Positions 16,511-24,952 of a stretch of 36,705 nt of DNA are shown in pieces (position 1 is the first letter of the stretch; each line of letters opens with the position of its first letter). The stretch is from Alphaproteobacteria bacterium (lineage in GTDB: Bacteria; Pseudomonadota; Alphaproteobacteria; Rickettsiales; UBA998), in assembly GCA_004292675.1 (NCBI GenBank), contig RDXO01000028.1, positions 1 to 36,705 on the forward strand. Reading direction: 5' to 3'. The translations under genes and the position numbers were made by a program. A model generated the notes under the pieces. That model saw nothing but the letters and a program-made list of their open reading frames with translations. It made no database searches and was not told the DNA's origin.

Positions 16511-17863
16511 GTGCATCATGTCGAGACAAAACCGCAGCTCTCTTTTGCGAGCCTGTGGTGTTTAAGTTTAGGTTTTTTAGGCATTCAGTTTGGCTGGGGC
16601 TTACAAATGGCGAATATGAGTGCCATTTATCAAATGCTTGGCGCGCATGAGAGTGAGATCGCCTTATTATGGATTGCTGCACCCATCACAGGCTTTTTTG
16701 TGCAACCGATCATTGGCTATATGAGTGATCGTACATGGGGACGCTTCGGGCGACGTAAGCCTTATTTCTTTGTTGGGGCGATCATTTCTTCGCTTGCCTT
16801 GGTGGCAATGCCCAATAGCGGGTCGCTTTGGATGGCGGTTGGCTTGCTTTGGGTGTTGGATGGTGCTATTAATGCCACGATGCAACCTTTTCGTGCATTT
16901 GTCGGGGATGTGTTGCCTGAAAAACAGCAAGCCGTTGGATTCTCGGTACAAACCGTGCTGATTGGTATTGGTGCGATGATTTCTTCTTCACTCTTGTGGA
17001 TATTAGCGCATTTCTTTGGGGTATCTTCTGAGGCGCAGGGCGATTCTGCTATGCCACAAACGGTGGAATATGCCTTTTATCTTGGTGCGATCGTGTTATT
17101 TGTGAGTGTGATGATTACTATCTTCACGACCAAAGAATATCCGCCACAGGATATGGAAAAATTTGCGCGTGATCATGATGCCTCGCATGGATTTTTAGCG
17201 GGGGTAAAAGAAGTGTGGGGATTAGCAAAAGCAATGCCAAAGCGTATGAAGCAATTAGCGTGGGTGCAGATGTTTAGCTGGTCGGGCTTGTTTTGTATGT
17301 GGACGTATTTTGCGCCTTATGTCACCGCGAATGTTTTTGGTGCTGCTGGCACGAAAGATCCACTGTATGAGCAAGGCTTAGAGTGGGCAGGGGTATGTTT
17401 TTCTACCTATAATGGCGTAGCTTTAGTGGTAGCTTTTGCTTTGATTGGCTTAGTGAAAAAATATTCCCCCAAACATATTCACATGGTGAGTCTGTTTGTT
17501 GGTGGTATGGGCTTGATGGGAACGATGGTAGTCACTGATCCGAATCATTTGCTTTTCTGCATGGTTGGTGTGGGCGTAGCGTGGGCTTCGATCTTGTCTA
17601 TGCCCTATGCGATGATTGCGCGTTCTATCCCTGAGGGGCATATGGGCGTATATATGGGGTTGTTTAATATTTTTATCGTCATTCCGCAGGTGATTATTGC
17701 ACTTTTTTCTGGAATGATCGTCACACATATGCTAGATGGCAATGCTTCCGCAATGGTGCCGATTGGTGGTGTTTTGTGTGTGCTTGCGGCATTCTGTGTG
17801 TATGCAGTGGATGCCGATGAGCAACCATTCTCTGGGGCATTGCAGGGAAGTTCTGGGCATTAA
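16511..17863 (+). CDS. MFS sugar transporter, SLC45/GPH-like (sucrose/maltoside:H+ symporter type)
   Basis: Twelve-segment major facilitator protein. The N-terminal region (FASLWCLSLGFLGIQFGWGLQMANMSAIYQMLG) and the loop 2-3 motif SDRTWGRFGRRKPYFFVGAI are hallmarks of the SLC45/plant sucrose carrier-like group common in alpha- and gammaproteobacteria, usually next to glycoside hydrolases. It probably imports a disaccharide such as maltose or sucrose; substrate is inferred from the GH13 neighbour. The start is GTG at 16511; no upstream ATG is in frame. The hydrolase gene begins 26 bases after the stop. A strong promoter and palindrome precede it. Confidence 0.85.
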   Translation: MHHVETKPQLSFASLWCLSLGFLGIQFGWGLQMANMSAIYQMLGAHESEIALLWIAAPITGFFVQPIIGYMSDRTWGRFGRRKPYFFVGAIISSLALVAMPNSGSLWMAVGLLWVLDGAINATMQPFRAFVGDVLPEKQQAVGFSVQTVLIGIGAMISSSLLWILAHFFGVSSEAQGDSAMPQTVEYAFYLGAIVLFVSVMITIFTTKEYPPQDMEKFARDHDASHGFLAGVKEVWGLAKAMPKRMKQLAWVQMFSWSGLFCMWTYFAPYVTANVFGAAGTKDPLYEQGLEWAGVCFSTYNGVALVVAFALIGLVKKYSPKHIHMVSLFVGGMGLMGTMVVTDPNHLLFCMVGVGVAWASILSMPYAMIARSIPEGHMGVYMGLFNIFIVIPQVIIALFSGMIVTHMLDGNASAMVPIGGVLCVLAAFCVYAVDADEQPFSGALQGSSGH

Positions 17864-17889
17864 GGCATAAAAGAAACGAGTAGAAAACA

Positions 17890-19521
17890 ATGACAGATCA
17901 TAAAATGAACGATTGGTGGCGTGGGTGCGTCATTTATCAAGTCTATCCACGTAGCTATCAAGATACGAATGGCGATGGCGTGGGTGATTTGCGTGGTATT
18001 ACGCAACGGTTGGAATATATTGCATCACTTGGGGTGGATGCGATTTGGATTTCACCATTTTTCCGCTCTCCTATGCGTGATTTTGGCTATGATGTCTCTG
18101 ATTTCTGTGATGTTGATCCGTTGTTCGGTACGCTCGCCGATGCGGACGCGTTGATCAAAAAAGCGGATCAGTTGGGTTTGCGCATTATTGTGGATATGGT
18201 ATTGAACCATACGTCGGATCAGCACCCATGGTTTATTGAAAGTTCATCCTCGCGTGATAATCCCAAAGCGGATTGGTATGTGTGGGCTGATCCGAAGCCT
18301 GACGGCACGCCACCGAATAATTGGCTTTCTGTGTTTGGTGGTAGTTCATGGCAGTGGCATACACGCCGTAAGCAATATTATTTGCATAATTTTTTGAAAG
18401 AGCAACCTGATGTCAATTTTCACTCTGTGAGCGTGCAAGACGCGCTAATGGAGATTATGGAATTTTGGTTGAAGCGTGGCGTTAAGGGCTTCCGTTTTGA
18501 TGCAACTAATTTTTATGTGCATGATGCCGCTTTGCGTGATAATCCTATCCATGATCACGTTAATGATCCTCAAGATCACGTGCCTGATATTAATCCTTAT
18601 GGGATGCAACAACATATTTATGACCAATCACGCCCCGAAACTTTGACCTTCCTTGCGCGTGTTCGTGCGTTATTAAACCGTTATGATGCAGCGATGGGGA
18701 TGGCGGAATTGGGGGCGTTGGATGCTTATCAACTCATTGGTGAATATAGTGCGGGTGATAAGCATCTGCATATGGGCTATGGCTTCCAGTTCCTCAATCC
18801 AAAGTTCAGCGCAAGCTATGTTGAGCAAGTGGTGCAACGTATGGAGGCGAATATTCAGGATGGGTGGCCATGTTGGGCGTTCTCAAACCATGATGCAGCG
18901 CGCCCTGTGACGCGGTGGAATCCTAAGGCAGGTATGGAACAAGCCTTTAGCCATATGCTGCTCAGCCTTCTGCTTAGTTTGCGTGGCAGTGTGTGCATGT
19001 ATCAAGGGGAAGAGTTGGGTTTACCCGAAGCGGAGATTGCCTATGAGGAGATTCAAGACCCGTATGGCTTAGAGTTCTGGCCCGAATTTAAAGGGCGTGA
19101 TGGCTGCCGTACCCCTATGCCGTGGGATCATACGCAACCTCATGCGGGTTTTAGCACGGTTAAACCATGGTTGCCTGTGCGTGATGCGCATCAAGCCCTT
19201 GCCGTATCCACGCAAGAAAGCGACGCTGCATCTTCTCTATCCATTGCGCGGAAATTGATTAAATGGCGCAAGCAGCATAGCGCGATGGTGAATGGGGCGA
19301 TTGATCTTCAGCAGATACGCCCCGATCTTGTGCGTATTGAGCGAAAAAATGCCACAGAATCATTGATTGTCTATGTGAACTTTAGTGCAGAACCCACGTC
19401 TATTGCGGTTTCTGATACGGAATTAGTACTTGTGAGTGATCATCCGTTGGTGGCAAGTGCGCGTCTTGATGCAGGAACATTGCATCTGCAAGGATATGGC
19501 GTGGCGGTTGTGCGTACCTAA
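17890..19521 (+). CDS. alpha-glucosidase, glycoside hydrolase family 13
   Basis: Hydrolyses terminal alpha-glucosidic bonds of maltose-type or related sugars. All GH13 signatures are present: WWRGCVIYQVYPRSYQDTNG at 9-28, GYDVSDFCDVDPLFG at 66-80, DMVLNHTSDQHPWF at 102-115, nucleophile D204 (GFRFDATNF), general acid E273 (MAELGALDA), and transition-state stabiliser D335 (FSNHD). The closest subgroup appears to be the GH13_23 type of alpha-glucosidases in proteobacteria. There is no signal peptide, so it acts in the cytoplasm on sugar brought in by the preceding transporter. A short beta domain ends the protein (about 470-543). Length 543 aa is normal. Specificity (alpha-1,4 versus sucrose-type) is not decided by sequence. 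Confidence 0.93.
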   Translation: MTDHKMNDWWRGCVIYQVYPRSYQDTNGDGVGDLRGITQRLEYIASLGVDAIWISPFFRSPMRDFGYDVSDFCDVDPLFGTLADADALIKKADQLGLRIIVDMVLNHTSDQHPWFIESSSSRDNPKADWYVWADPKPDGTPPNNWLSVFGGSSWQWHTRRKQYYLHNFLKEQPDVNFHSVSVQDALMEIMEFWLKRGVKGFRFDATNFYVHDAALRDNPIHDHVNDPQDHVPDINPYGMQQHIYDQSRPETLTFLARVRALLNRYDAAMGMAELGALDAYQLIGEYSAGDKHLHMGYGFQFLNPKFSASYVEQVVQRMEANIQDGWPCWAFSNHDAARPVTRWNPKAGMEQAFSHMLLSLLLSLRGSVCMYQGEELGLPEAEIAYEEIQDPYGLEFWPEFKGRDGCRTPMPWDHTQPHAGFSTVKPWLPVRDAHQALAVSTQESDAASSLSIARKLIKWRKQHSAMVNGAIDLQQIRPDLVRIERKNATESLIVYVNFSAEPTSIAVSDTELVLVSDHPLVASARLDAGTLHLQGYGVAVVRT

Positions 19522-19576
19522 AATTATAAGAATAATCGTCATCATAGTGTCATATAAACTTGCTATAGTTCAACTA

Positions 19577-19714
19577 TATAGCACGTTTCAATAGGTTAGT
19601 TCTTTGTGCAAGAACAAACCTATTGAAAGTTCGTGCTATAGTTCATATGTTTATAGCGCGACTTCACAATAGATGTGTTACTTGCAGGTAACCAACCTAT
19701 CGTGACGCGCTATA
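19577..19714. repeat. double-hairpin dispersed repeat, copy A
   Basis: Two large imperfect palindromes side by side. The first (19577-19640) has outer arms TATAGCACG and CGTGCTATA, then AATAGGTT/AACCTATT, with an inner GTTCTT/AAGAAC top. The second (19652-19714) has arms TATAGCGCG and CGCGCTATA, with internal loops, around CAATAG/CTATCG-type pairing. An 11-base linker joins them. A closely matching copy occurs at 32300-32437 in the same orientation. It fills most of the spacer between the alpha-glucosidase and the next hypothetical gene. Confidence 0.85.
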
Positions 19715-19735
19715 GTTTAAGTAAAGAGATTTTCT

Positions 19736-20287
19736 ATGGCAAGATTTATTCGTGGTGCAGCTAATGCCTATTTGAATCAGCTTAATTGGCAATCCAAACA
19801 TCGTCGTGATAGCGATGTGCAGGATGGTTCGCTTTTGGGCATGGGAACGTTTATCCCCACCATCCAAAATGGCTGGAATCATGTGATGTTTCTCCCCGCA
19901 CTGGCGAAAGGCTTTGTATTTGGGGCAGAGGTGGATAAAGTACCCGATGTGGACGTACCCAAGGGCATGGAGAATGAAAAATGGATAAAAGATCAGCAAG
20001 CGACGCATCGCTATGAGCAAGAGGCTAATAGATTGACGGTGAGGAAATGGGAGGATCAAATTATGGGTGTACTCACCTTGAATCTTGATCGTTTTAACCG
20101 AGGGCTTATCACAGAAGAAGCACTTCGTGATGTGCGCGCTGAAGCGGATGTGCTGCTTCCTTATCGTGCAGATCAACCACAAGAAAAGCCACAAACGCAA
20201 GGAAAAGAAGTGAACACGCCCCATGTTGTTCCGAACATCCCACAGGAAGTGCCTAAGGGGGGATTATCCTATTCCACCGCTAAATAG
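19736..20287 (+). CDS. hypothetical protein, 183 aa
   Basis: Not recognised. The N-terminus is basic (MARFIRGAANAYLNQLNWQSKHRRDSD), a weakly hydrophobic stretch lies at about 45-67 (GWNHVMFLPALAKGFVFGAEV), the middle is charged and helical, and the tail is Pro/Gln/Lys-rich. There is no signal peptide or clear membrane segment. An AAGAGA lies ten bases before the ATG. The start follows the double-hairpin repeat by 21 bases, so its leader may derive from that repeat. A long ORF exists on the opposite strand (19697-20224), but its composition is poor and it lacks a start signal, so the plus-strand gene is preferred. Confidence 0.6.
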   Translation: MARFIRGAANAYLNQLNWQSKHRRDSDVQDGSLLGMGTFIPTIQNGWNHVMFLPALAKGFVFGAEVDKVPDVDVPKGMENEKWIKDQQATHRYEQEANRLTVRKWEDQIMGVLTLNLDRFNRGLITEEALRDVRAEADVLLPYRADQPQEKPQTQGKEVNTPHVVPNIPQEVPKGGLSYSTAK

Positions 20288-20406
20288 GGTGCCAAATAGG
20301 GTTATTTTATCAAAAATATCTGCCCTGCATAAATCTTCACCATCAATCGGCACGTTATTTGCTTTGCTATACTTATAGGTGTGTGCCAAGCGTGAGGAGA
20401 TGAACA

Positions 20407-20832
20407 GTGAAATATTCGTGGATGTGTGGAGTGATGCTAGCTTTTTGTGTTGTCATCGCAGGGTGTGATACATTGGAGCGTTCAACGGAGCGCGCAGGCA
20501 ATGGCATTTATACAAATTATACGAAAACACGACAAAAAATCGCTGGCTATATTTATAAGGGTGAGGAGGCAGAGCAGCAACAAAGCTATCGTCCCTATGA
20601 AGAACCTATTTTTTGTTATCGCTTGATGATGGATACGAGTTGCTATAATAAACCACAACCGCATTTGCATGAAAAACTTGTCGCGGTGCAAGGCATACAT
20701 GATTATCAATATCATGATTTTGTGCCTGAATTTGTCATCCAATCAGCACCGAACCCCTCTGCAATTCGTATGTCAGAATTGGGCAATGTACTTCCGCCTC
20801 AAGAGGAACGCCCCATACGTTTGATGAAGTGA
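20407..20832 (+). CDS. small predicted lipoprotein, 141 aa
   Basis: Function unknown. A lipoprotein signal peptide is clear: MKYSWMCGVMLAFCVVIAGC with lipobox VIAGC and lipidated C20. The mature part has a helical, charged segment (20-60), two cysteines in FCYRLMMDTSCYNKP, and a Pro-rich end. The start codon is GTG, preceded by GAGGAG at good spacing. TGCTATACT at 20365-20373 looks like an extended -10 element, though no matching -35 is apparent. The gene ends one base before the spoT stop codon, convergently. It probably sits on the periplasmic side of the outer or inner membrane. Confidence 0.75.
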   Translation: MKYSWMCGVMLAFCVVIAGCDTLERSTERAGNGIYTNYTKTRQKIAGYIYKGEEAEQQQSYRPYEEPIFCYRLMMDTSCYNKPQPHLHEKLVAVQGIHDYQYHDFVPEFVIQSAPNPSAIRMSELGNVLPPQEERPIRLMK

Positions 20833-20833
20833 T

Positions 20834-22999
20834 CTACCCATTATAACGCTCAACGCTTTGGATAAGATTTTTGTGCTTTAAGCCCTTCATGATGGCATTC
20901 ATGTGTGAATCACCGAGTACTTCAATATCAATCAAAATCTCAAAATGATCGGTTGTACGGTTGGTGATTTTGAGATTATTAATATTGCCTTTCTCAGATG
21001 CAATCACTTGTGTGAGGGTGGCGATCGCTCCCGGTTCATGGTTGACCATCACTTTGATGCGCCCAATATAGCTTTGTTGTCCCTCTGAGGCATCCCATGC
21101 AACATCAATCCATCGCTCAGGTGCATCACTGTAATTTTCAAGCGTATCGCAATCCATCGTATGAATGGTAACACCTTTGCCCGTGGTGACAATCCCCACA
21201 ATTTTATCCCCCGGAATGGGATGGCAGCATCCCGCAAAATGTATCGCCATACCCGGTACTAAGCCACTAATAGCGAGCGAATGTTTGGTGCGTTCTTTTT
21301 CGCGTCGTAGTTTGGGTAAAAAAACGAGTTTTTTCTCTTTCCCCGAATGGACAGCACTCACAGGCTTGCCCGTGATCACCTCAAAGACGCGATTGCGTGA
21401 TAATGTTCCCTCACCAATGGCTACAAAGACATCATCAATGGTTTTATGTTTGAGGGTTTCTAATGCCTTTTCTAAATCCTTTTCTTTGAATTCAACCTGT
21501 TCTTTTTTGAAGGTTTTCTGCAAGATGCCATTGCCTAGCGTCAAATATTCTTCACGTTGCGCGGTGCGGATGAATTTGCGGATTTCCGAGCGGGCTTTCC
21601 CCGTCACCACAAAACGCTCCCAAGCAGGTGAGGGGGTTTGCGTTTTGGAAGTGATGATTTCTACCTGATCCCCATTATGCAAATGGGTTTTGAGCGGCAC
21701 AATGCGCCCATTAACTTTTGCGCCAACACAGCGACATCCTACCCCTGAATGTACTTGAAACGCAAAATCCACGGGCGTTGCCCCGCGTGGCAATGCCATA
21801 ATGTCACCTTTGGGGGTAAAACAAAAAACTTGATCATGATACATTTCAAGTTTTGTATGTTCAAGAAATTCATCAGCATCATCAGTTTTTTCTAATATAT
21901 CAAGAAGTTGACGCATCCATTGAAATTGCTTGCCCTCATGCGATGCGTTCTTCCCTTGTTTGTACGACCAATGGGCAGCAACCCCATTTTCAGCCACATC
22001 TTGCATTTCTTGGGTGCGAATTTGAATCTCGACACGCTGTTTGTTAGGCCCGATGACTTCGGTATGGATGGATTGATAGCCATTGACTTTCGGAGTAGAA
22101 ATATAATCCTTAAAACGCCCTGGGATGGTATGGAATTCATTGTGAATGATCCCAAGTGCTTGATAACAATCCCCCACCGTGTTGGTGAGGATACGAAATC
22201 CCATCACATCCCCTAATTGCTCAAAGGAAATATTCTTCATCTCCATTTTGCGCCAAATAGAATAGGGTCTTTTTTGTCTTCCTGAGACGATCGCGGTGGG
22301 TAAATCATGTTCACATAATAGATGTTGCAGACTTTCTCGAATGCGCTCAATTTCGGGAAGCCCTGTTTCGCGTAAAAACTCCAAACGGTTTATAATCGAT
22401 TCGCGGGCATCGGGATGAAGTACGGCAAAGCATAAATCTTGTAATTCTTCTTTGACGTTACGCATCCCAATACGTTCGGCAAGAGGTGTGTAAATATCAA
22501 GAGTTTCACGGGCTTTTTTCTGACGCTTTTCTTCAGAGCGGACATAGTGGATGGTTTGCATATTATGCAACCGATCCGCGAGTTTCACCACAAGGACGCG
22601 TAAATCCTTTGACATAGCAAGCACGAGTTTGCGGAAATTTTCTGCTTGCGAGGGTGCTTTGCTTTTTTCGGTGGACATCTCTAAGCGGTTCAATTTGGTA
22701 ACACCATCAACCAAATTGGCAATTTCTGCTCCGAATAATCGCGTAATATCGTCTAAGGTTGCATCCGTATCTTCCACTGTATCGTGCAGTAAGGCTGTGA
22801 TAATGGATGCAGCATCTAATTTCATCGTGGTGAGATAATAGGCCACCTCCACGGGATGCGAAAAATAAGGTTCACCTGAAGCGCGCATCTGCCCGCTATG
22901 TGCATGAAGCCCAAAATCATAGGCACGACGGATCAGCTCATAATCCGTCTTAGGTTCATAAACGCACATTGCTTGAATGAGGTCAATCGCAGTTTTCAT
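20834..22999 (-). CDS. spoT: bifunctional (p)ppGpp synthetase/hydrolase (RelA/SpoT, Rsh)
   Basis: Makes and degrades the alarmone (p)ppGpp. The HD hydrolase domain is intact (H48 in YFSHPVE, H72-D73 in LLHDTVEDTDAT, and KLADRLHNMQT). The synthetase domain is intact as well (FRILTNTVGDCYQALGIIH, RFKDYISTPKVNGYQSIHT, VEIQIRT). A TGS domain follows (CFTPKGDIMALPRGATPVDFAF), then a zinc-finger/CC region (AGCCHPIPGDKIVG) and a C-terminal ACT domain. Length 721 aa fits the single long Rsh of alphaproteobacteria. The usual neighbour rpoZ is not present. It converges with the lipoprotein gene with one base between stops. Confidence 0.97.
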   Translation of the reverse strand: MKTAIDLIQAMCVYEPKTDYELIRRAYDFGLHAHSGQMRASGEPYFSHPVEVAYYLTTMKLDAASIITALLHDTVEDTDATLDDITRLFGAEIANLVDGVTKLNRLEMSTEKSKAPSQAENFRKLVLAMSKDLRVLVVKLADRLHNMQTIHYVRSEEKRQKKARETLDIYTPLAERIGMRNVKEELQDLCFAVLHPDARESIINRLEFLRETGLPEIERIRESLQHLLCEHDLPTAIVSGRQKRPYSIWRKMEMKNISFEQLGDVMGFRILTNTVGDCYQALGIIHNEFHTIPGRFKDYISTPKVNGYQSIHTEVIGPNKQRVEIQIRTQEMQDVAENGVAAHWSYKQGKNASHEGKQFQWMRQLLDILEKTDDADEFLEHTKLEMYHDQVFCFTPKGDIMALPRGATPVDFAFQVHSGVGCRCVGAKVNGRIVPLKTHLHNGDQVEIITSKTQTPSPAWERFVVTGKARSEIRKFIRTAQREEYLTLGNGILQKTFKKEQVEFKEKDLEKALETLKHKTIDDVFVAIGEGTLSRNRVFEVITGKPVSAVHSGKEKKLVFLPKLRREKERTKHSLAISGLVPGMAIHFAGCCHPIPGDKIVGIVTTGKGVTIHTMDCDTLENYSDAPERWIDVAWDASEGQQSYIGRIKVMVNHEPGAIATLTQVIASEKGNINNLKITNRTTDHFEILIDIEVLGDSHMNAIMKGLKHKNLIQSVERYNG

Positions 23000-23155
23000 A
23001 ACATCATCAAAAGTGAATTATGGCACGTTCGTTTTTCATAAATCGTGCTAAGATGGATGAAAAATGATGGTGTGCGCTAGTGTAAAATATGATACGAGAC
23101 ATGAAATATCCGTCGCATTATCGTACTACGCTCGCTAGTGCGAAGCAACATAATT

Positions 23156-24055
23156 CTAATCTAAGGTGACGCTCATAGGGATCAAAAATTCGACTTGGTC
23201 ACCTCCGGGATATTCTGCAGGGACGGCGGGAACGGGCGATGCAAGCTGCACAGTTTCGAGTGCGACTTGGTCAAAATCACCATAGCCCGAACTGCGTTCA
23301 ATGACTTTGAATTGCACATATCCTTGACGATTAATCCGTAAACGAATGACAACACGTGCGGTAGTCCCTATAGGAATATTATAACGCTCTTTTTTTTGAT
23401 GGCTATGAATCCACCCAGAGAGCAATGCTTCATATTTGGTGACAATATTTTTGGTTTCTTCACTTAAATTATCACGTAGCACGCCACGCGCCGCGACAAC
23501 GCCCTGAGTAGATCCAGAGCCAGAAGGGCGTTGTTTCACCGAACTGACTGTGCCGTAACGGTTGGTGTTGCCTCGTAATGTTTGCGGTTCATCACGATTG
23601 CGACGTTGTGGTGTTGAAGTGCGACGCGGGATTGGGGCGGCGGCTGATACAGAAGATGAGTTTTTATCCGTCGATGATGATTTTGGTTGTGGGCGCGCTA
23701 TGTTTTGGCGTATTTTTTCTTGGGGCGTATCATCCAAGATGTTATCGATCTGATCGGTGACGTTATCGGTGACGTTGGATTCTTTGCTGTTGAGGGTAGG
23801 GCGTTGTGAGGTCTTTCCGTGAGCGAAGGTTAGATGGATCTGTTTTGTTTGAGGGATTTCTTCGCTTAACGTAATAAAATACACAGGAACTAAGATAGTT
23901 ACATGCGTAACAAATGCGAGCATGACAAAAATATAGAATGCAGGCACGCCCTTCATGCGATCCTTGGTTTCTTTCGCTAACAGAGAAAGATGCTCAAGAT
24001 AGGCAGAACTAAATGGATGGGCAGGGGGATGGGCAGGGGGAGTGAATGTGTTCAT
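23156..24055 (-). CDS. TonB-family energy transducer
   Basis: Predicted inner-membrane protein that spans the periplasm and passes energy from an ExbBD-type motor to outer-membrane receptors. A 38-residue cytoplasmic N-terminus with a PAHPPAHP duplication is followed by one membrane segment (about 39-63). This segment carries a histidine (H51, THVTILVP) at a place comparable to the essential TonB H20. The periplasmic linker is Ser/Arg/Gln-rich rather than the classic Pro-Lys type. The C-terminal domain (about 222-299) has the TonB pattern ARVVIRLRINRQGYVQFKVI, then SSGYGDFDQVALETV and a terminal beta strand. The ATG overlaps the upstream exbD-like stop by four bases. TolA is a less likely alternative. 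Confidence 0.85.
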   Translation of the reverse strand: MNTFTPPAHPPAHPFSSAYLEHLSLLAKETKDRMKGVPAFYIFVMLAFVTHVTILVPVYFITLSEEIPQTKQIHLTFAHGKTSQRPTLNSKESNVTDNVTDQIDNILDDTPQEKIRQNIARPQPKSSSTDKNSSSVSAAAPIPRRTSTPQRRNRDEPQTLRGNTNRYGTVSSVKQRPSGSGSTQGVVAARGVLRDNLSEETKNIVTKYEALLSGWIHSHQKKERYNIPIGTTARVVIRLRINRQGYVQFKVIERSSGYGDFDQVALETVQLASPVPAVPAEYPGGDQVEFLIPMSVTLD

Positions 24056-24465
24056 GGCTTTTGCGCTGCTAGCACCACATCTTGTGCGCCCGCATCCTCA
24101 ATATATTTCATCATATCAATTAATTTATAGGCTTCCATATCTGCATCAGCTTTGATGGTAAAACGTGCAGCAGGATTTTTCTTAATGCGTTCATGCACCC
24201 AACGATGCAAATCGTCTAAGTTAAACATCACATCATTGCCTGCAACAATCTCATCATGCCGCCCTAAGGTGATGATTTCTTCCCCAAGAGAGGTATGGCT
24301 GCTTTGCTCAGAGAGGGGAATATTGACGGGAATAATATCGACAGGCTCAATTTTCCCTGCAAGCACAAAGAAGATAAGCATCAGCAGAATCACATTAATC
24401 ATGGGGACTAAACCCACCGTGCGTGGTTTTTTGCGATTGCGCTCGATTTCAACTTGGTATGCCAT
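24052..24465 (-). CDS. ExbD/TolR-family protein with Asn in place of the proton-carrying Asp
   Basis: Small membrane protein with one N-terminal membrane segment (about 18-36) and a periplasmic domain, as in ExbD and TolR. The signature stretch reads GLVPMINVILLMLIFFVLAG. The residue that should be the proton-conducting aspartate (LTPLIDV in its neighbour) is N24, codon AAT, complement of 24394-24396. Pro and the surrounding hydrophobics are kept, and the frame is intact, so it is not simply decayed. It lies 12 bases after the other exbD gene and overlaps the tonB-like start by four bases. It probably forms a mixed dimer or a modified motor with its neighbour; this is inference. Confidence 0.85.
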   Translation of the reverse strand: MAYQVEIERNRKKPRTVGLVPMINVILLMLIFFVLAGKIEPVDIIPVNIPLSEQSSHTSLGEEIITLGRHDEIVAGNDVMFNLDDLHRWVHERIKKNPAARFTIKADADMEAYKLIDMMKYIEDAGAQDVVLAAQKP

Positions 24466-24477
24466 ATGAGGTGCTTC

Positions 24478-24903
24478 CTATAATTGCGAATGGGTGCGTT
24501 TCCACCGTGCGACATTGACATCTTCACCGCCACGACGTTTGATAATGTCAAGTGCATCAATCAAAAGCTGAACTTTGACACTATCTTCACAGCGCACACG
24601 AATGCGACGTTGTTGTGTTTGGTGAAAGGCAAGATCAATGGCTTCGTCTAAATCGCCATGATAGACTAATTTCTTATTCAAAAACGCAGCACCACTATCG
24701 AGCAGAATTAAATCATGCATCGGAGCTAGTGCGGTGGAAGTCGTGCCATCGCTGCTGTCTTTGCTTACGGCTAATTTCAATGCCTCAACATCGACATATC
24801 CTGTTGTGAGTATGAAAAAAACAAGCAACAAGAATACCACATCAATAAGTGGTGTGAGATCAAAAATTTGGCTTGTTCTTTGAGAGCGTTCAATATGAAT
24901 CAT
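24478..24903 (-). CDS. exbD: biopolymer transport protein ExbD
   Basis: Component of a proton-driven ExbBD-type motor in the inner membrane. The membrane segment carries the normal signature DLTPLIDVVFLLLVFFILTT with the essential aspartate at D21. The periplasmic part (about 45-141) has the family's beta-alpha pattern ending in IDALDIIKRRGGEDVNVAR. Length 141 aa is standard. It follows rseP by 49 bases and precedes the Asn-containing ExbD-like gene and tonB. No exbB/tolQ gene, the obligate partner, is present in the cluster or elsewhere in the window. Confidence 0.9.
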   Translation of the reverse strand: MIHIERSQRTSQIFDLTPLIDVVFLLLVFFILTTGYVDVEALKLAVSKDSSDGTTSTALAPMHDLILLDSGAAFLNKKLVYHGDLDEAIDLAFHQTQQRRIRVRCEDSVKVQLLIDALDIIKRRGGEDVNVARWKRTHSQL

Positions 24904-24952
24904 ACCATGTTGTACTCAAAAATTGCGCGTCTTGCAACGACAAGATGAATCC

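Noticed and set aside
19577..19714. CRISPR-like array
   Set aside because: The palindromes are two different hairpins occurring once each per locus, without regularly spaced unique spacers.
19697..20224. Minus-strand ORF of 175 aa opposite the 183-aa hypothetical
   Set aside because: It includes part of the hairpin repeat, is rich in His/Phe/Cys shadow residues, and has no ribosome binding site; the plus-strand frame is better supported.
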